64,000 nt of DNA from an uncultured Collinsella sp. (GTDB lineage: Bacteria; Actinomycetota; Coriobacteriia; Coriobacteriales; Coriobacteriaceae), in the NCBI GenBank assembly GCA_959601045.1, contig CAUGNZ010000008.1:1-64000 (forward strand), in the 5' to 3' direction. The position numbers were made by a program, and so were the translations under genes. Each line of letters begins with the position of its first letter. The stretch's first letter is position 1. Below are positions 25,447-34,413 of this stretch, piece after piece. The notes beneath the pieces are model-generated. The model did no database searches. It saw only the letters and a list, made by a program, of their open reading frames with translations, and had not been told where the DNA came from.

Positions 25447-26082
25447 ATGACTGCACGCCTCATCGTTATGGATATCGACTCCACGCTCATCAACCAGGAG
25501 GTCATCGACCTGTTGGGCGAAGAGGCCGGCGTGGGCGAGCAGGTGGCACAGATCACCGAACGCGCCATGCGCGGCGAGCTTGACTTTAAGCAGGCGCTCG
25601 AGGAGCGCGTGGGGCTGCTCGCCGGCCTGGGCGAGAGCGTGTTCGAGCGCACCTTTGAGCGCGTGACATTTACCCCCGGCGCGTTGGAGCTTGTGCGCTC
25701 GGCACACAGCAAGGGTTGGAAGGTCGGCGTCGTGAGTGGCGGCTTTCACGAAGTCGCCGATAAGATCGTGGCCGCCGCGGCCATCGACTTTTGCCTGGCC
25801 AATCGTCTGGAGGTCGTGGACGGCAAGCTCACCGGTAAGTTGGCTGCCGACATTGTGACCAAGGAGTCCAAGCTCATCCAGCTGCTGGACTGGGCAGTTG
25901 AGTGCGGCGTCGATATGGCCCACACCGTCGCGATCGGCGACGGTGCCAACGACATCCCCATGATTCAGGCCGCGGGCACGGGCATCGCGTTTTGTGCCAA
26001 GCCCAAGACGCGCGAGGCCGCCCCGTTTGCCATCGACGAGCGCAATCTGATGCTCGCCATGGACATCATCCTGCGCGACTAG
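25447..26082 (+). CDS. serB: Phosphoserine phosphatase
   Basis: A 211-residue HAD-family phosphatase: motif I DIDSTL (nucleophile D9, acid D11), motif II SGGFHE, and motifs III/IV ending in GDGANDIPM. It makes L-serine from phosphoserine, the last step of serine synthesis. I start at the ATG at 25447 after GGAAAGG. It is divergent from aspS and stands alone. Length and motifs match SerB well; no N-terminal ACT domain is present. Confidence 0.92.
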   Translation: MTARLIVMDIDSTLINQEVIDLLGEEAGVGEQVAQITERAMRGELDFKQALEERVGLLAGLGESVFERTFERVTFTPGALELVRSAHSKGWKVGVVSGGFHEVADKIVAAAAIDFCLANRLEVVDGKLTGKLAADIVTKESKLIQLLDWAVECGVDMAHTVAIGDGANDIPMIQAAGTGIAFCAKPKTREAAPFAIDERNLMLAMDIILRD

Positions 26083-26196
26083 CCAATCCGTCTAGCAATT
26101 GAATCAGTCTGTCCTATAGTTTCCGAACAATTCTGTCTTAGTGTTCGGAAACATACCCTTTGAGTGCTAAACTTTGCGCCGTCGAAGGGAACATAT

Positions 26197-26979
26197 ATGG
26201 ATAAGCGAGATCTAGAGCAGCTGCTGAGCGATGTTGCCGGCGGAGCAGTCACCCCTGCCGACGCCCTCACGCGCATCCAGACGGCTCCGACCGCCGATTT
26301 GGGCTTTGCGCAGCTAGACCTTTCGCGCGGGGTGCGCCAGGGAGCCGGCGAAGTTGCCTACGGCGCCGGTAAAACCGCCGAGCAAATTGCCGCCATTATC
26401 AAAGCATTACTCGATGCCGGCCAGGAGCGCATCCTGGTCACGCGCCTGGACGACGAAAAGGCAGCCCGCACCTCGGAGCTCCTCGGCAACGGCATCGACC
26501 TGGGATATGTCCCGGACGCCCAGCTCGCCCTCGTGGGTGGCAAGCCCTCCCCCAACGGCAACGGACGCATCGTCGTCGCCTGCGCCGGCACGAGCGACCT
26601 GCCCGTTGCCGAGGAAGCCGCGTTGACGGCCGAGTTCTACGGCAACGAGGTCGATCGCCTCTACGACGTGGGTGTCGCCGGCCTGCACCGTCTGCTCGCG
26701 CATGCTGAGGAACTTGCCCAGGCGCAGGTGGTCATCGCCATCGCCGGCATGGAGGGCGCCCTGGCGAGCGTCATCGGAGGCCTTGTGAGCTGTCCGGTCA
26801 TCGCCGTCCCCACCAGCGTGGGCTATGGCGCGAACTTTGGCGGCATGGCCGCACTGCTCGCCATGCTCAACTCCTGCGCCAGCGGCGTTTCGGTCGTCAA
26901 TATCGACAACGGCTTTGGCGCCGCCTATCAGGCAAGTCTTATCAATCATCTGAGCGCCGGCACGTCCTGCGCCCGCTAA
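26197..26979 (+). CDS. larB: Nickel pincer cofactor biosynthesis protein LarB
   Basis: A 260-residue LarB. The PurE-like (AIR carboxylase-like) half begins near residue 115 with the conserved RIVVACAGTSDLPVAEEA and ends with VPTSVGYGA and NCASGVSVVNIDNGFGA. LarB carboxylates and hydrolyses nicotinic acid adenine dinucleotide, the first step to the nickel-pincer nucleotide of lactate racemase (established knowledge). AAGGGA precedes the ATG at 26197. Only 10 nt separate it from larC. Confidence 0.94.
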   Translation: MDKRDLEQLLSDVAGGAVTPADALTRIQTAPTADLGFAQLDLSRGVRQGAGEVAYGAGKTAEQIAAIIKALLDAGQERILVTRLDDEKAARTSELLGNGIDLGYVPDAQLALVGGKPSPNGNGRIVVACAGTSDLPVAEEAALTAEFYGNEVDRLYDVGVAGLHRLLAHAEELAQAQVVIAIAGMEGALASVIGGLVSCPVIAVPTSVGYGANFGGMAALLAMLNSCASGVSVVNIDNGFGAAYQASLINHLSAGTSCAR

Positions 26980-26989
26980 GGAGCATTTC

Positions 26990-27907
26990 ATGTCCAACCA
27001 TCAGCACACGCTTATCATCGACGGCACCTCGGGCATCAGCGGCGACATGACCGTCGCGGCCCTGCTCGACCTGGGCGCCAGCGAGGAGCATCTGCGCGAC
27101 CAGCTCGCCACGCTGCCGGTCGGCGGCTTTGAGATTGCCGTTACACGCGTAAACAAGCATGGCATCGACGCCTGCGACTTTGATGTTCAGCTGGCTGAGG
27201 AGCTCGAGAACCACGACCACGACATGGTCTGGCTCTACGGCAACGAAGCGGGCACCGAGCACACACATGAGCATGAGCACTACCATCATGATCATGGCGA
27301 GCACGAACACGAGCACTGCCACGAGCATGACCATGAGGCCCACGGTCATGGCCACGAGGGTCACCATCACGCCCACCACCATCACCACCGTTCTTTGGCG
27401 GATGTCACCGCCATCATCGATGACTCGCAGCTAAGCGATGGCGCCAAGCGTCGCGCGCTCGCCATCTTTACCGCGCTCGCCGCCGCCGAGGCCAAGGCCC
27501 ACGGCAAAACGACCGAGACCGTCATGTTCCACGAGGTGGGCGCCATCGACTCCATCGTCGACGTCTGCTCTGTCGCCATCTGCCTCGATGACCTAGGTAT
27601 TGAGGAAATCGTGGTCGAGTCGCTCTCCGAGGGTCACGGCACCATCCGCTGTGCCCACGGCCTTATGCCCATTCCTGTCCCCGCTGTCGTCAACCTGTGC
27701 CAAGCGGGCAATATCGCCCTCACGCCCGCGCCGGTCGCCGGTGAGCTCGTGACGCCCACGGGCGCCGCCATCGTCGCCGCACTGCGCACGTCCGAGCACC
27801 TGCCGGCCCGCTACCGCATCGAGGCCGTCGGCTACGGCGCCGGTAAGCGCCCCTACGAGGGTTGCTCCGGTACGCTCCGCTGCCTGCTCGTTCACACGGA
27901 CGCATAG
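26990..27907 (+). CDS. larC: LarC nickel-insertion protein, LarC1 part only
   Basis: A 305-residue protein starting with the LarC hallmark IDGTSGISGDM. A His-rich stretch at about 83-128 should bind nickel, and FHEVGAIDSIVDV and TPTGAAIVAAL follow. Typical LarC is about 400 residues, and its C-terminal LarC2 part takes part in CTP-dependent nickel insertion; in some lactobacilli LarC1 and LarC2 are joined by a programmed frameshift. Here the frame stops where LarC1 normally ends and a TetR gene begins 3 nt later, leaving no room for LarC2. AAGGAG precedes the ATG. Confidence 0.9.
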   Translation: MSNHQHTLIIDGTSGISGDMTVAALLDLGASEEHLRDQLATLPVGGFEIAVTRVNKHGIDACDFDVQLAEELENHDHDMVWLYGNEAGTEHTHEHEHYHHDHGEHEHEHCHEHDHEAHGHGHEGHHHAHHHHHRSLADVTAIIDDSQLSDGAKRRALAIFTALAAAEAKAHGKTTETVMFHEVGAIDSIVDVCSVAICLDDLGIEEIVVESLSEGHGTIRCAHGLMPIPVPAVVNLCQAGNIALTPAPVAGELVTPTGAAIVAALRTSEHLPARYRIEAVGYGAGKRPYEGCSGTLRCLLVHTDA

Positions 27908-27909
27908 CC

Positions 27910-28449
27910 ATGGATGCCCGCAAGGCAAAAAGCCGCGCCGCCATCGTCGCGGCGTTCTCCGAACTGCTGCGCGAAGAGGACTACGGCAAGATCACCGTCG
28001 GCGACATCATCGCTCGCGCCCATGTGGGTCGGGCCACGTTCTATGGCCTCTTCAAGAGCAAAGATGACCTACTGTCCGAACTCGTGAGCGACATCTGCAC
28101 CCACGCCCTCGACGACGATGGCACACCGCTCGATGATCCGCTCGTACAAGTCGAGCATATCCTCAACAACCTCTGGGAACGCCGCCAGGGCGTACGAGCC
28201 CTCGTAGCCGGCGCCGGCTCACGCGTCTTCGCCGACTGCTTACGCAAGACCATCATGTCACGAGCAGCCGAAACCGTCCCCACCGACCCAAACGGCCCCG
28301 CCGCCACCATGGACCGAAGCTTCCTACTACACCACATAGCCTCAAGCTTCGTAGGAATGGTCCAATGGTGGGCCTGGCACAACTTCCAAGCAGATAGGGC
28401 CGAAGTAGCCAAAGACTACCTATCAGCCATACAGCCCCTCTTCAGCTAA
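27910..28449 (+). CDS. TetR/AcrR-family transcriptional regulator
   Basis: A 179-residue regulator. The N-terminal TetR helix-turn-helix (about 8-50) reads IVAAFSELLREEDYGKITVGDI and then RATFYGLFKSKDDLL; the C-terminal domain resembles the DhaS-like TetR group. It begins 3 nt after the larC stop, so it is co-transcribed with larBC. It may control the lar genes or the nearby larA-channel pair (inference). Its last third and the following 100 nt use codons less GC-rich than the neighbourhood. Confidence 0.87.
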   Translation: MDARKAKSRAAIVAAFSELLREEDYGKITVGDIIARAHVGRATFYGLFKSKDDLLSELVSDICTHALDDDGTPLDDPLVQVEHILNNLWERRQGVRALVAGAGSRVFADCLRKTIMSRAAETVPTDPNGPAATMDRSFLLHHIASSFVGMVQWWAWHNFQADRAEVAKDYLSAIQPLFS

Positions 28450-28604
28450 GTAAGCCCCCATCCCAAAGCGCCATCCCAGCAAAGCGCCCATCCCTTCCCC
28501 AAGTCACGTTTTCTTGTAAGGGCACCCAAAAACAAAGCGCCCCTCCCATCCATATTCAGATATATATGTTGGGTTGCTTGTTCCAACGCGACTAAGATCC
28601 CGCA
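28450..28604. other. Gene-free stretch with short imperfect repeats
   Basis: Between the TetR gene and the composite hairpin I see no gene. Several imperfect copies of a CCCATCCC/AAAGCGCC pattern lie in about 28455-28550; they carry no clear function. Confidence 0.4.
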
Positions 28605-28729
28605 GCTGGCCGCATGGGGTAACTTCCCAGCGCATTCCGCAGGACGAAAGAACCCCCGCCGCACGAAGTGCGCAGCGGGGGTTCTTTCATGTCCGAGGAC
28701 GCGCTGGGAAGTTACCCCATGCGGCCAGC
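28605..28729. repeat. Composite hairpin with 29-bp perfect arms, copy A
   Basis: Outer arms 28605-28633 and 28701-28729 are perfect reverse complements. Inside is a perfect 14-bp stem (28646-28659 / 28675-28688) around a central CGCACGAAGTGCG. It starts 21 nt after the stop of the minus-strand channel gene. The inner stem with AAAGAA/TTCTTT flanks could terminate transcription both ways. See copy B at 31191-31317. Confidence 0.9.
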
Positions 28730-28750
28730 GGACAACTATGTAGCCTTGGA

Positions 28751-29482
28751 CTAGAACATGCCCAAGAAACCATGCACAAACAGCGCGGCCACAATAGCAC
28801 CGACAAACGGCGCGATGCCAGGAACAAGCAGACCATACTTCCAGTTGTTGTCGGCCTTGTTCTTGATCGGCAGCACCTGATAGGCCATGCGAGGACCAAG
28901 GTCACGAGCCTGGTTCATGGCGAAGCCGGTGATGCCGCCCATGCCCATGCCAACGGCCCAAACGATCAGGCCGACGCAGATTGCGAGCATCAGAACGTTC
29001 TCGCCGGCGCGGCTAGCGGCAGCAAGGATGGCGCTGATGAACACGAAGGTGCAGATAGCCTCGCAGAAGAAGTTACGAGCATAGTTCGTGCCCTCGGTGG
29101 TGGGGTTGGTCGAGAAGATGTTGCGCTGGGCAATGGGGTCGACGACGTCCTCGGAAGCCTTGAACTCATCGGCATACATAAACCAAGCGATCACGGCACC
29201 CACAAAGCCGCCGAGCATATCGGCAAGCATGAAGGGGATGCAGTTGCCCCACGGCACCAGGCCGACGATGCACTGGGCAAGCACCATGGCGGGGTTCATG
29301 CACACAGCGCCACCAAAGACAAACAGGCAGACCGAGATGCCAAAGGACCAGGTGGTGATGGCAAACATATGGCCGGAGCCCTGATACTTGGTGCCCTTGA
29401 GCACGGTATCGCAGTGAACACCCACGCCAAAGACGATCATGAGGGCCGTTGCGCCGAATTCGCAGAGGAGTTTGGTAAGCAT
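28751..29482 (-). CDS. MIP-family channel (aquaglyceroporin-like), possible lactate facilitator
   Basis: A 243-residue membrane protein with six helices plus two half-helices. The first pore signature is CMNPAMV (about residue 63); the second reads MNQARDLGPR instead of NPARD.GPR, so the second NPA motif is NQA. In Lactobacillus plantarum, an aquaglyceroporin of the lar operon (LarD) conducts lactic acid (established knowledge). Its position 49 nt after larA on the same strand makes lactic acid or glycerol passage likely (inference). TAAGG precedes the ATG. Confidence 0.88.
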   Translation of the reverse strand: MLTKLLCEFGATALMIVFGVGVHCDTVLKGTKYQGSGHMFAITTWSFGISVCLFVFGGAVCMNPAMVLAQCIVGLVPWGNCIPFMLADMLGGFVGAVIAWFMYADEFKASEDVVDPIAQRNIFSTNPTTEGTNYARNFFCEAICTFVFISAILAAASRAGENVLMLAICVGLIVWAVGMGMGGITGFAMNQARDLGPRMAYQVLPIKNKADNNWKYGLLVPGIAPFVGAIVAALFVHGFLGMF

Positions 29483-29531
29483 AAAACCTTATCTTTCTTG
29501 TCGGTTATAAACGATTCGTTTAAGCCGCGCA

Positions 29532-30809
29532 CTAGTGCTGTGCGACAACAACACCCAGGCCATCGGGGATGACGGCGACCTTGGCATCGGCACCCTTCAT
29601 CTCAAAGGCGAGCTTGAGCGCTTCCTCGATAGTGTTGACCGGCGTCATGTGCATATCCTTGAGCATCTGGTGATCGCACAGGTCGGTGACCATGATCACA
29701 GGGTGATGCGCCAGGATGCGGGCAAAGATCTGGCTCGTCCACTGATCGGGCAGGGTCTCGTCCTTAGGACGATCGATGCAGGCGCGCTCAAACTCTGCCG
29801 GATCGTTGTCGGCGATGTTGTGATAGAAGCCCTCGCCGCCGTGACCGTCGGCACAACCGGCGACGTCGATGATCACGCCGCCCTCGGGAAGCGTGGCCTC
29901 GGCAGCGCACATGCCCTTCACAGCCTGATAGATGTTCTGATCGAGGGGGTAGCCGCCGTTAGTGGTAATGGCGATCTCGCACTCGACGGGCTCAACGCCG
30001 GCAAGGCTCTTCACGAACTCGCAGCCAGCCTCGTGCGCCTTGTGGATGTCGCCGGCAAAGGAGCCAATGACCTCGTGCTTGCCGTTGAGCACCACGTTGA
30101 GCACAAAGGCAAGGTGAGCCATCTCGGCGGCGGCAAACATGTCCTCGCTCACGTGGTTGTGGCACAGGTTGCCGGCACGCGAGTGGGAATCGTTCACAAA
30201 CTGACCGTTGTGGTTGTACATGATGGTCTTGTAGCTGGCGATGCCAGGCAGGACGGACTTGCGGCTACCAGAGAAACCGGCAAAGAAGTGCGGCTCAATA
30301 AAGCCCTCGGCAAGCAGCAGATCGCAATCGGCCGCAATCTTGTTGATGATGCACTCGCCACCAGAAGGCAGGGTGCCGATCTTTTTCATCATGCTGTCGT
30401 CAGTCGCGACGTGCATAACGATTTCTTCGTTGGCAACGATCTCCTCGCCGTACTTGTTGACGAGCTCCTCGTGCGTCGACGGACGATGCATACCCGTAGC
30501 AACCAGAATGCGAACGCGCGCCTCAGGCGCAGCGGAGTGGATGTGATGCAGCAGAATAGGCATCGTCACACGCGAGGGAACGGGACGCGTATGATCTGAG
30601 CTAATGATGACAATATCCTTCTTGCCAGCACAAAGCTCCTCGAGCGAAGGCGAGCCGTAAGGGTTGGAAAGCGACTCCTCCACCAGCTCTTCCTGCGATT
30701 TCGTGGTCTTAAACTCGTTTTGATGACCTTCCATCACACCCGCGAAGTTCTTATCCTCGAGCTCCAGATGCAACGTCTTGTGGTCAAACGGCAGTTCACA
30801 TTCAAACAA
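29532..30809 (-). CDS. larA: Nickel-dependent lactate racemase LarA
   Basis: A 425-residue LarA. With the TTG start at 30809, all key residues fall on the L. plantarum numbering: D72 and R75 (SDHTRPVPS), H108 (ATGMHRP), H174 (IEPHFF), K184 (GSRKSVLPG, cofactor tether) and H200 (nickel ligand). It interconverts L- and D-lactate using the nickel-pincer nucleotide. GAGGG lies 9 nt before the TTG; no ATG or GTG fits. It forms an operon with the channel gene. LarE, also needed for the cofactor, is not in the window. Confidence 0.95.
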   Translation of the reverse strand: MFECELPFDHKTLHLELEDKNFAGVMEGHQNEFKTTKSQEELVEESLSNPYGSPSLEELCAGKKDIVIISSDHTRPVPSRVTMPILLHHIHSAAPEARVRILVATGMHRPSTHEELVNKYGEEIVANEEIVMHVATDDSMMKKIGTLPSGGECIINKIAADCDLLLAEGFIEPHFFAGFSGSRKSVLPGIASYKTIMYNHNGQFVNDSHSRAGNLCHNHVSEDMFAAAEMAHLAFVLNVVLNGKHEVIGSFAGDIHKAHEAGCEFVKSLAGVEPVECEIAITTNGGYPLDQNIYQAVKGMCAAEATLPEGGVIIDVAGCADGHGGEGFYHNIADNDPAEFERACIDRPKDETLPDQWTSQIFARILAHHPVIMVTDLCDHQMLKDMHMTPVNTIEEALKLAFEMKGADAKVAVIPDGLGVVVAQH

Positions 30810-30924
30810 TGACGAGCGCCCTCTTCCTTTCAACTGACACACTAGATAAACCGTTGGAAGGATACGCCGCTCACCGAAAAACACCACCGTCCACCGACTC
30901 ATTAACACAACGTTCATATTTGAC

Positions 30925-30962
30925 CCACAACAAAACAACCGCGATCCCAAACGGGACCGCGG
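30925..30962 (-). promoter_or_regulatory. Terminator-like hairpin in the larA leader region
   Basis: On the minus strand a stem (GCGGTCCC / GGGATCGC) is followed by a T-rich run (TTGTTTTGTTG), about 115 nt before the larA start. It could end a short leader transcript or act as an attenuator. In the 530-nt gap between larA and ppc I see no gene. Confidence 0.35.
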
Positions 30963-31104
30963 CCGCTACAGTCATAAGTCGAGAAGCGCCACATGCACCT
31001 CAAACCCGATCGATAAGACGCGAGGCGCAAAGCGCACTTTAATCTCTTCAGCCCCAATCCCAGAAGACCGAGGACAAAGAGGCCCGACGGGTTTCCCTCT
31101 GAAT

Positions 31105-31160
31105 GCATTCCGCAGCACGAAGCCCCTTCCAAACGCGCGAAGCGCACTATATTCCCTCAG
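31105..31160. repeat. Decayed copy C of the composite hairpin core
   Basis: GCATTCCGCAG, CACGAAGCCCC and a CGCGCGAAGCGC centre resemble the inner parts of copies A and B, but the arms are no longer paired over their length. Confidence 0.5.
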
Positions 31161-31190
31161 CCAGTATTCCGCCGAAGACAGGACATCGCA

Positions 31191-31317
31191 GGGGCTGCCG
31201 TATGTTTACTTTCCGGCGCACTCCGCAGGACGCAAGAAGCCCTCGCCGCACGAAGTGCGCAGCGAGGGCTTCTTGCATGTCCGAGGACGCGCCGGAAAGT
31301 AAACATACGGCAGCCCC
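31191..31317. repeat. Composite hairpin with 29-bp perfect arms, copy B
   Basis: Outer arms 31191-31219 and 31289-31317 are perfect complements of the same 29-nt length as copy A. The inner 15-bp stem (31232-31246 / 31262-31276) surrounds the same CGCACGAAGTGCG centre. The outer arms differ from copy A by substitutions and small indels that are matched on both sides. It begins 24 nt after the ppc stop. Confidence 0.9.
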
Positions 31318-31341
31318 GGACAGCGACTACAGGGCTATCGA

Positions 31342-34155
31342 TTACCCCGTGTTTTGCAAACCTGCCGAGACGCCGGTCACAGTCGAAAGAATCAGGCTCA
31401 TGTACTCGGCCTTCTTCTCCTCCGCCATCTCGTCCTGGTTCATACGCACCTCGCGAAGGGCGCGAACCTGGGCGATGGATAGGGCGTCAACATAGGGGTT
31501 ACGCACGCGGACGGCGCAGCCGAGCACGCGGCGACGCTGCAGCGGCCACTCGTCACCGACGATGGCAAGGACCCACTTACGGGTGAGCTGCATCTCGGTG
31601 AAGACCTTCTCGGACAGATCCTGGCGATCGCCCAGGTGCAGGTACATCTTGGCGATGCGCTGATCGGTCTTAGCGATCGACATCTCGATGTTGTCGATGA
31701 ACGTGCGGAAGAACGGCCACTCCTGGTAGGCAGCCTTGAGCTGGTCAAGGTCGCCCAACTGCTCGCAGGCGGTGCCCAGGCCGTACCAAGCGGCCAGATT
31801 GATGCGTGCCTGGCTCCAGCTAAAGATCCACGGAATGGTACGCAGGTCGTCGAGCGACTTGGCGCCCAGGCCGCGCTTGGCGGGACGCGAGCCGATTGGC
31901 AGCAGACCGACCTCGGTCAACGGCGTCACGGTCGAGAACCACGGTGTAAAGTCCTCGGTGTTCAGCAGGTCCAGATAGCGCTCATGGCTTACTGCGTTGA
32001 GCTTCTCCGCCATATCCCAGAACTTCTGCGTGGTCTCGGTGTTGGTCTTCTCGACGCTCGGGGCCGACTGCAAAAGCGTTGCGGCGGCAACGGACTCAAC
32101 ATGGCGCTGAGCCAGCGTGCGGTTGCCGTAACGGGCAAAGATGACCTCGCCCTGCTCGGTGAGCTTAAAGAAGCAGTTGACCGAACCCTTGGGCTGCGCC
32201 AGCACGGCCTTGTTGGCCGGACCGCCGCCACGGCCCACGGCACCGCCGCGACCGTGCATGAGCACCAGGTCGATATCGTTCTTCTCGGCCCACTTGGCAA
32301 TGCGCTCCTGCGCGGAGTGCAGCGCGAGCATGGCCGTGGTAGGACCGGCATCCTTGGAGGAGTCGGAATAGCCCAGCATGACCTCCATGCGGCGGTTGGT
32401 CTGGGCAAGGCGCTTTTGCACCACGGGCAGCGTAAGCATCTGGTCGAGCACGTCGACGCAGCCCTCGAGGTCCTCGAGCTGCTCGAACAGCGGGATCACG
32501 TCGAGCTCGGGGACATCCTCCTCGTGTGCAAAGGACAGGTGGGCCAGCTCAAAGACGTCGGCCACATGCTGGGCGCTCTTGGTGAACGAGATGATGTAGC
32601 GGTGCGCCATCTTCTTGCCGTAGCGCTTTTGGATGGAACCGATGGCACGGAAGGTGTCGATAACCTCGCGCGTCATGGGCTGCAGGTCGCCATGGATACC
32701 GTTCTCGTGGATATCCTTGAGGGCGCGGGCGTGCACCACGGAGTGCTGACGGAACTCCATCTCGACCATGTGGAAGCCGAAGGACTCGACCTGCCAGATG
32801 ATGGTCTGGACCGGGCCGTAGGCGGCACGGACGGCACCGCAGGCGGCCAGGGAGCGCTGGACGACGCGCAGGTCATCCAGGAACTCATCGGCGCTGTGGT
32901 ACATGGTATCGGTGATGCGACGGACGGTGGCGTTCAGACGGTCGGCCATGACGAGCATAACGGCGCGATGCGGCTCGTGCTCGGAGATCAGTTCAGCACG
33001 TGCGGTGTACTGAGTGCTCATCTCGACCTGATGGTTCCACAGGTTGATGAGTTCGGCAGACGGCTTGCTGTAGGTGGCCTCAAGCGTCAGGTTACGGCCG
33101 ATGCGGCGGCACTTGTCCTCGAGCTTGAGCACCATATGGGTGAAGTACTTGGCAGCAACCTCGCGGCTCACCTTGGCGGTGACATTGGGGTTGCCGTCGC
33201 GGTCGGAACCGATCCAGCTGCCGGGGTGGAAGAACGCCGGGCACAGCGGCGGCACGGTGCCGGCCTTGTCGCCCAGCACCCAGTCATCAAAACGACGATA
33301 GATAACGGGAATGACGTCGAACAGCGTGTTATCGAAGATGTCGATGATGGTATCGGCTTCTTCGACCGGCGTGGGCTTCTTGAGCGCGATGGGGCTCGTA
33401 CGCACCAGAGCGTCGATCTCCTGCAGCATATGGCGCTCGTTCTCCACCAGGTCGGAGCCGCCCAGGCGCGGACGCTCCTCCAGCAGGTTGGAGATACGGC
33501 GAATCTTGCCCTCGACGGCCTTACGACGGGCCTCGGTGGGATGTGCGGTAAAGACAGGGTGGAACTCGAGCTTGTCGAGCAGCTCGTTGGCGCCCTCGAC
33601 ACCCATCTCGTTTACCAACTGGTGATAGGCGACGGTGAGTTCGTTGGCGGGATCGACCTCGGTATCGGTCGACGCACCTGCCTCGCGCTCGCGCAGCTGC
33701 GCCACGCGGTAGTTCTCCTCCGACAGGTTTGCCAGATGGAAGAAGCTCGTAAAGGCGCGGACGATAACCTGCTGCTTATCGAGCGGCAGACTGTCGATCA
33801 GATCAACGACCTCGCGAAACGCCACGGCGGTGGGCTCGTCGGCAGTGGGCACGCCCTGCTCGTCGACGGACTCGTCGGCAGCACGGGTGCCGGGGTTTCC
33901 GGCATTGGCCACAATCTCGGCTGTCAAAATCTTGTCGAACAGGTCCGCGATCTCGGGATCATACTCGCTAAGCACACGGCGCTCCAGGCGCAAGAACAGC
34001 GCCAGATTGTCGCGCAGCTCCTCGGGGATCTCGATCTCGGCGAGACGCTCCTTGGATTCGGCATTCGAGCCGATTCGGTTAACGAGGCGGTTGACCACGG
34101 CAGCGACGCGCGCCGCGGCTTCGGGTACAGACTGGTTGCTTAGGTTCTCAGCCAC
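31342..34155 (-). CDS. ppc: Phosphoenolpyruvate carboxylase
   Basis: About 937 residues, somewhat longer than the E. coli enzyme (883). The first catalytic signature VFTAHPTEARRK (His), GSDRDGNPNVTAKV, GYSDSSKDAG, MHGRGGAVGRGGGP and the C-terminal NTG are all present. It makes oxaloacetate from PEP and bicarbonate, an anaplerotic step. Start choice: an AAGGAGG sits only one nt before the ATG at 34167, which is too close, while GGGAGG lies 4 nt before the GTG at 34155, so I prefer GTG. Monocistronic. Confidence 0.95.
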   Translation of the reverse strand: MAENLSNQSVPEAAARVAAVVNRLVNRIGSNAESKERLAEIEIPEELRDNLALFLRLERRVLSEYDPEIADLFDKILTAEIVANAGNPGTRAADESVDEQGVPTADEPTAVAFREVVDLIDSLPLDKQQVIVRAFTSFFHLANLSEENYRVAQLREREAGASTDTEVDPANELTVAYHQLVNEMGVEGANELLDKLEFHPVFTAHPTEARRKAVEGKIRRISNLLEERPRLGGSDLVENERHMLQEIDALVRTSPIALKKPTPVEEADTIIDIFDNTLFDVIPVIYRRFDDWVLGDKAGTVPPLCPAFFHPGSWIGSDRDGNPNVTAKVSREVAAKYFTHMVLKLEDKCRRIGRNLTLEATYSKPSAELINLWNHQVEMSTQYTARAELISEHEPHRAVMLVMADRLNATVRRITDTMYHSADEFLDDLRVVQRSLAACGAVRAAYGPVQTIIWQVESFGFHMVEMEFRQHSVVHARALKDIHENGIHGDLQPMTREVIDTFRAIGSIQKRYGKKMAHRYIISFTKSAQHVADVFELAHLSFAHEEDVPELDVIPLFEQLEDLEGCVDVLDQMLTLPVVQKRLAQTNRRMEVMLGYSDSSKDAGPTTAMLALHSAQERIAKWAEKNDIDLVLMHGRGGAVGRGGGPANKAVLAQPKGSVNCFFKLTEQGEVIFARYGNRTLAQRHVESVAAATLLQSAPSVEKTNTETTQKFWDMAEKLNAVSHERYLDLLNTEDFTPWFSTVTPLTEVGLLPIGSRPAKRGLGAKSLDDLRTIPWIFSWSQARINLAAWYGLGTACEQLGDLDQLKAAYQEWPFFRTFIDNIEMSIAKTDQRIAKMYLHLGDRQDLSEKVFTEMQLTRKWVLAIVGDEWPLQRRRVLGCAVRVRNPYVDALSIAQVRALREVRMNQDEMAEEKKAEYMSLILSTVTGVSAGLQNTG

Positions 34156-34413
34156 GTTTCCTCCCATTCCTCCTTCTATGCACGTAACATGCGGTATTTA
34201 TTATAGGCACTCGGCAAAAACTTTCGACGCTGATTGCGCTTTACCACACAAAAGTATTTTCTGCATTGCAAGGCTTTTTGCCCCAAATGGTCGTATTTCT
34301 CGGTGGGCGGCATATGCAAACGGGGGCATTCCGCATAAATGCGAAACACCCCCGTAACAATCGCTCTCAATGAGCTGAGCGCTTTAGTGAGTCCACAGCT
34401 CAAAAATCATGCG

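Noticed and set aside
27890..28100. Possible LarC2 by frameshift
   Set aside because: The region after larC codes for a normal TetR helix-turn-helix from 27910; no slippery site and no LarC2-like sequence in the other frames.
31636..34143. 835-residue plus-strand frame
   Set aside because: Antisense of ppc, whose active-site motifs are unambiguous.
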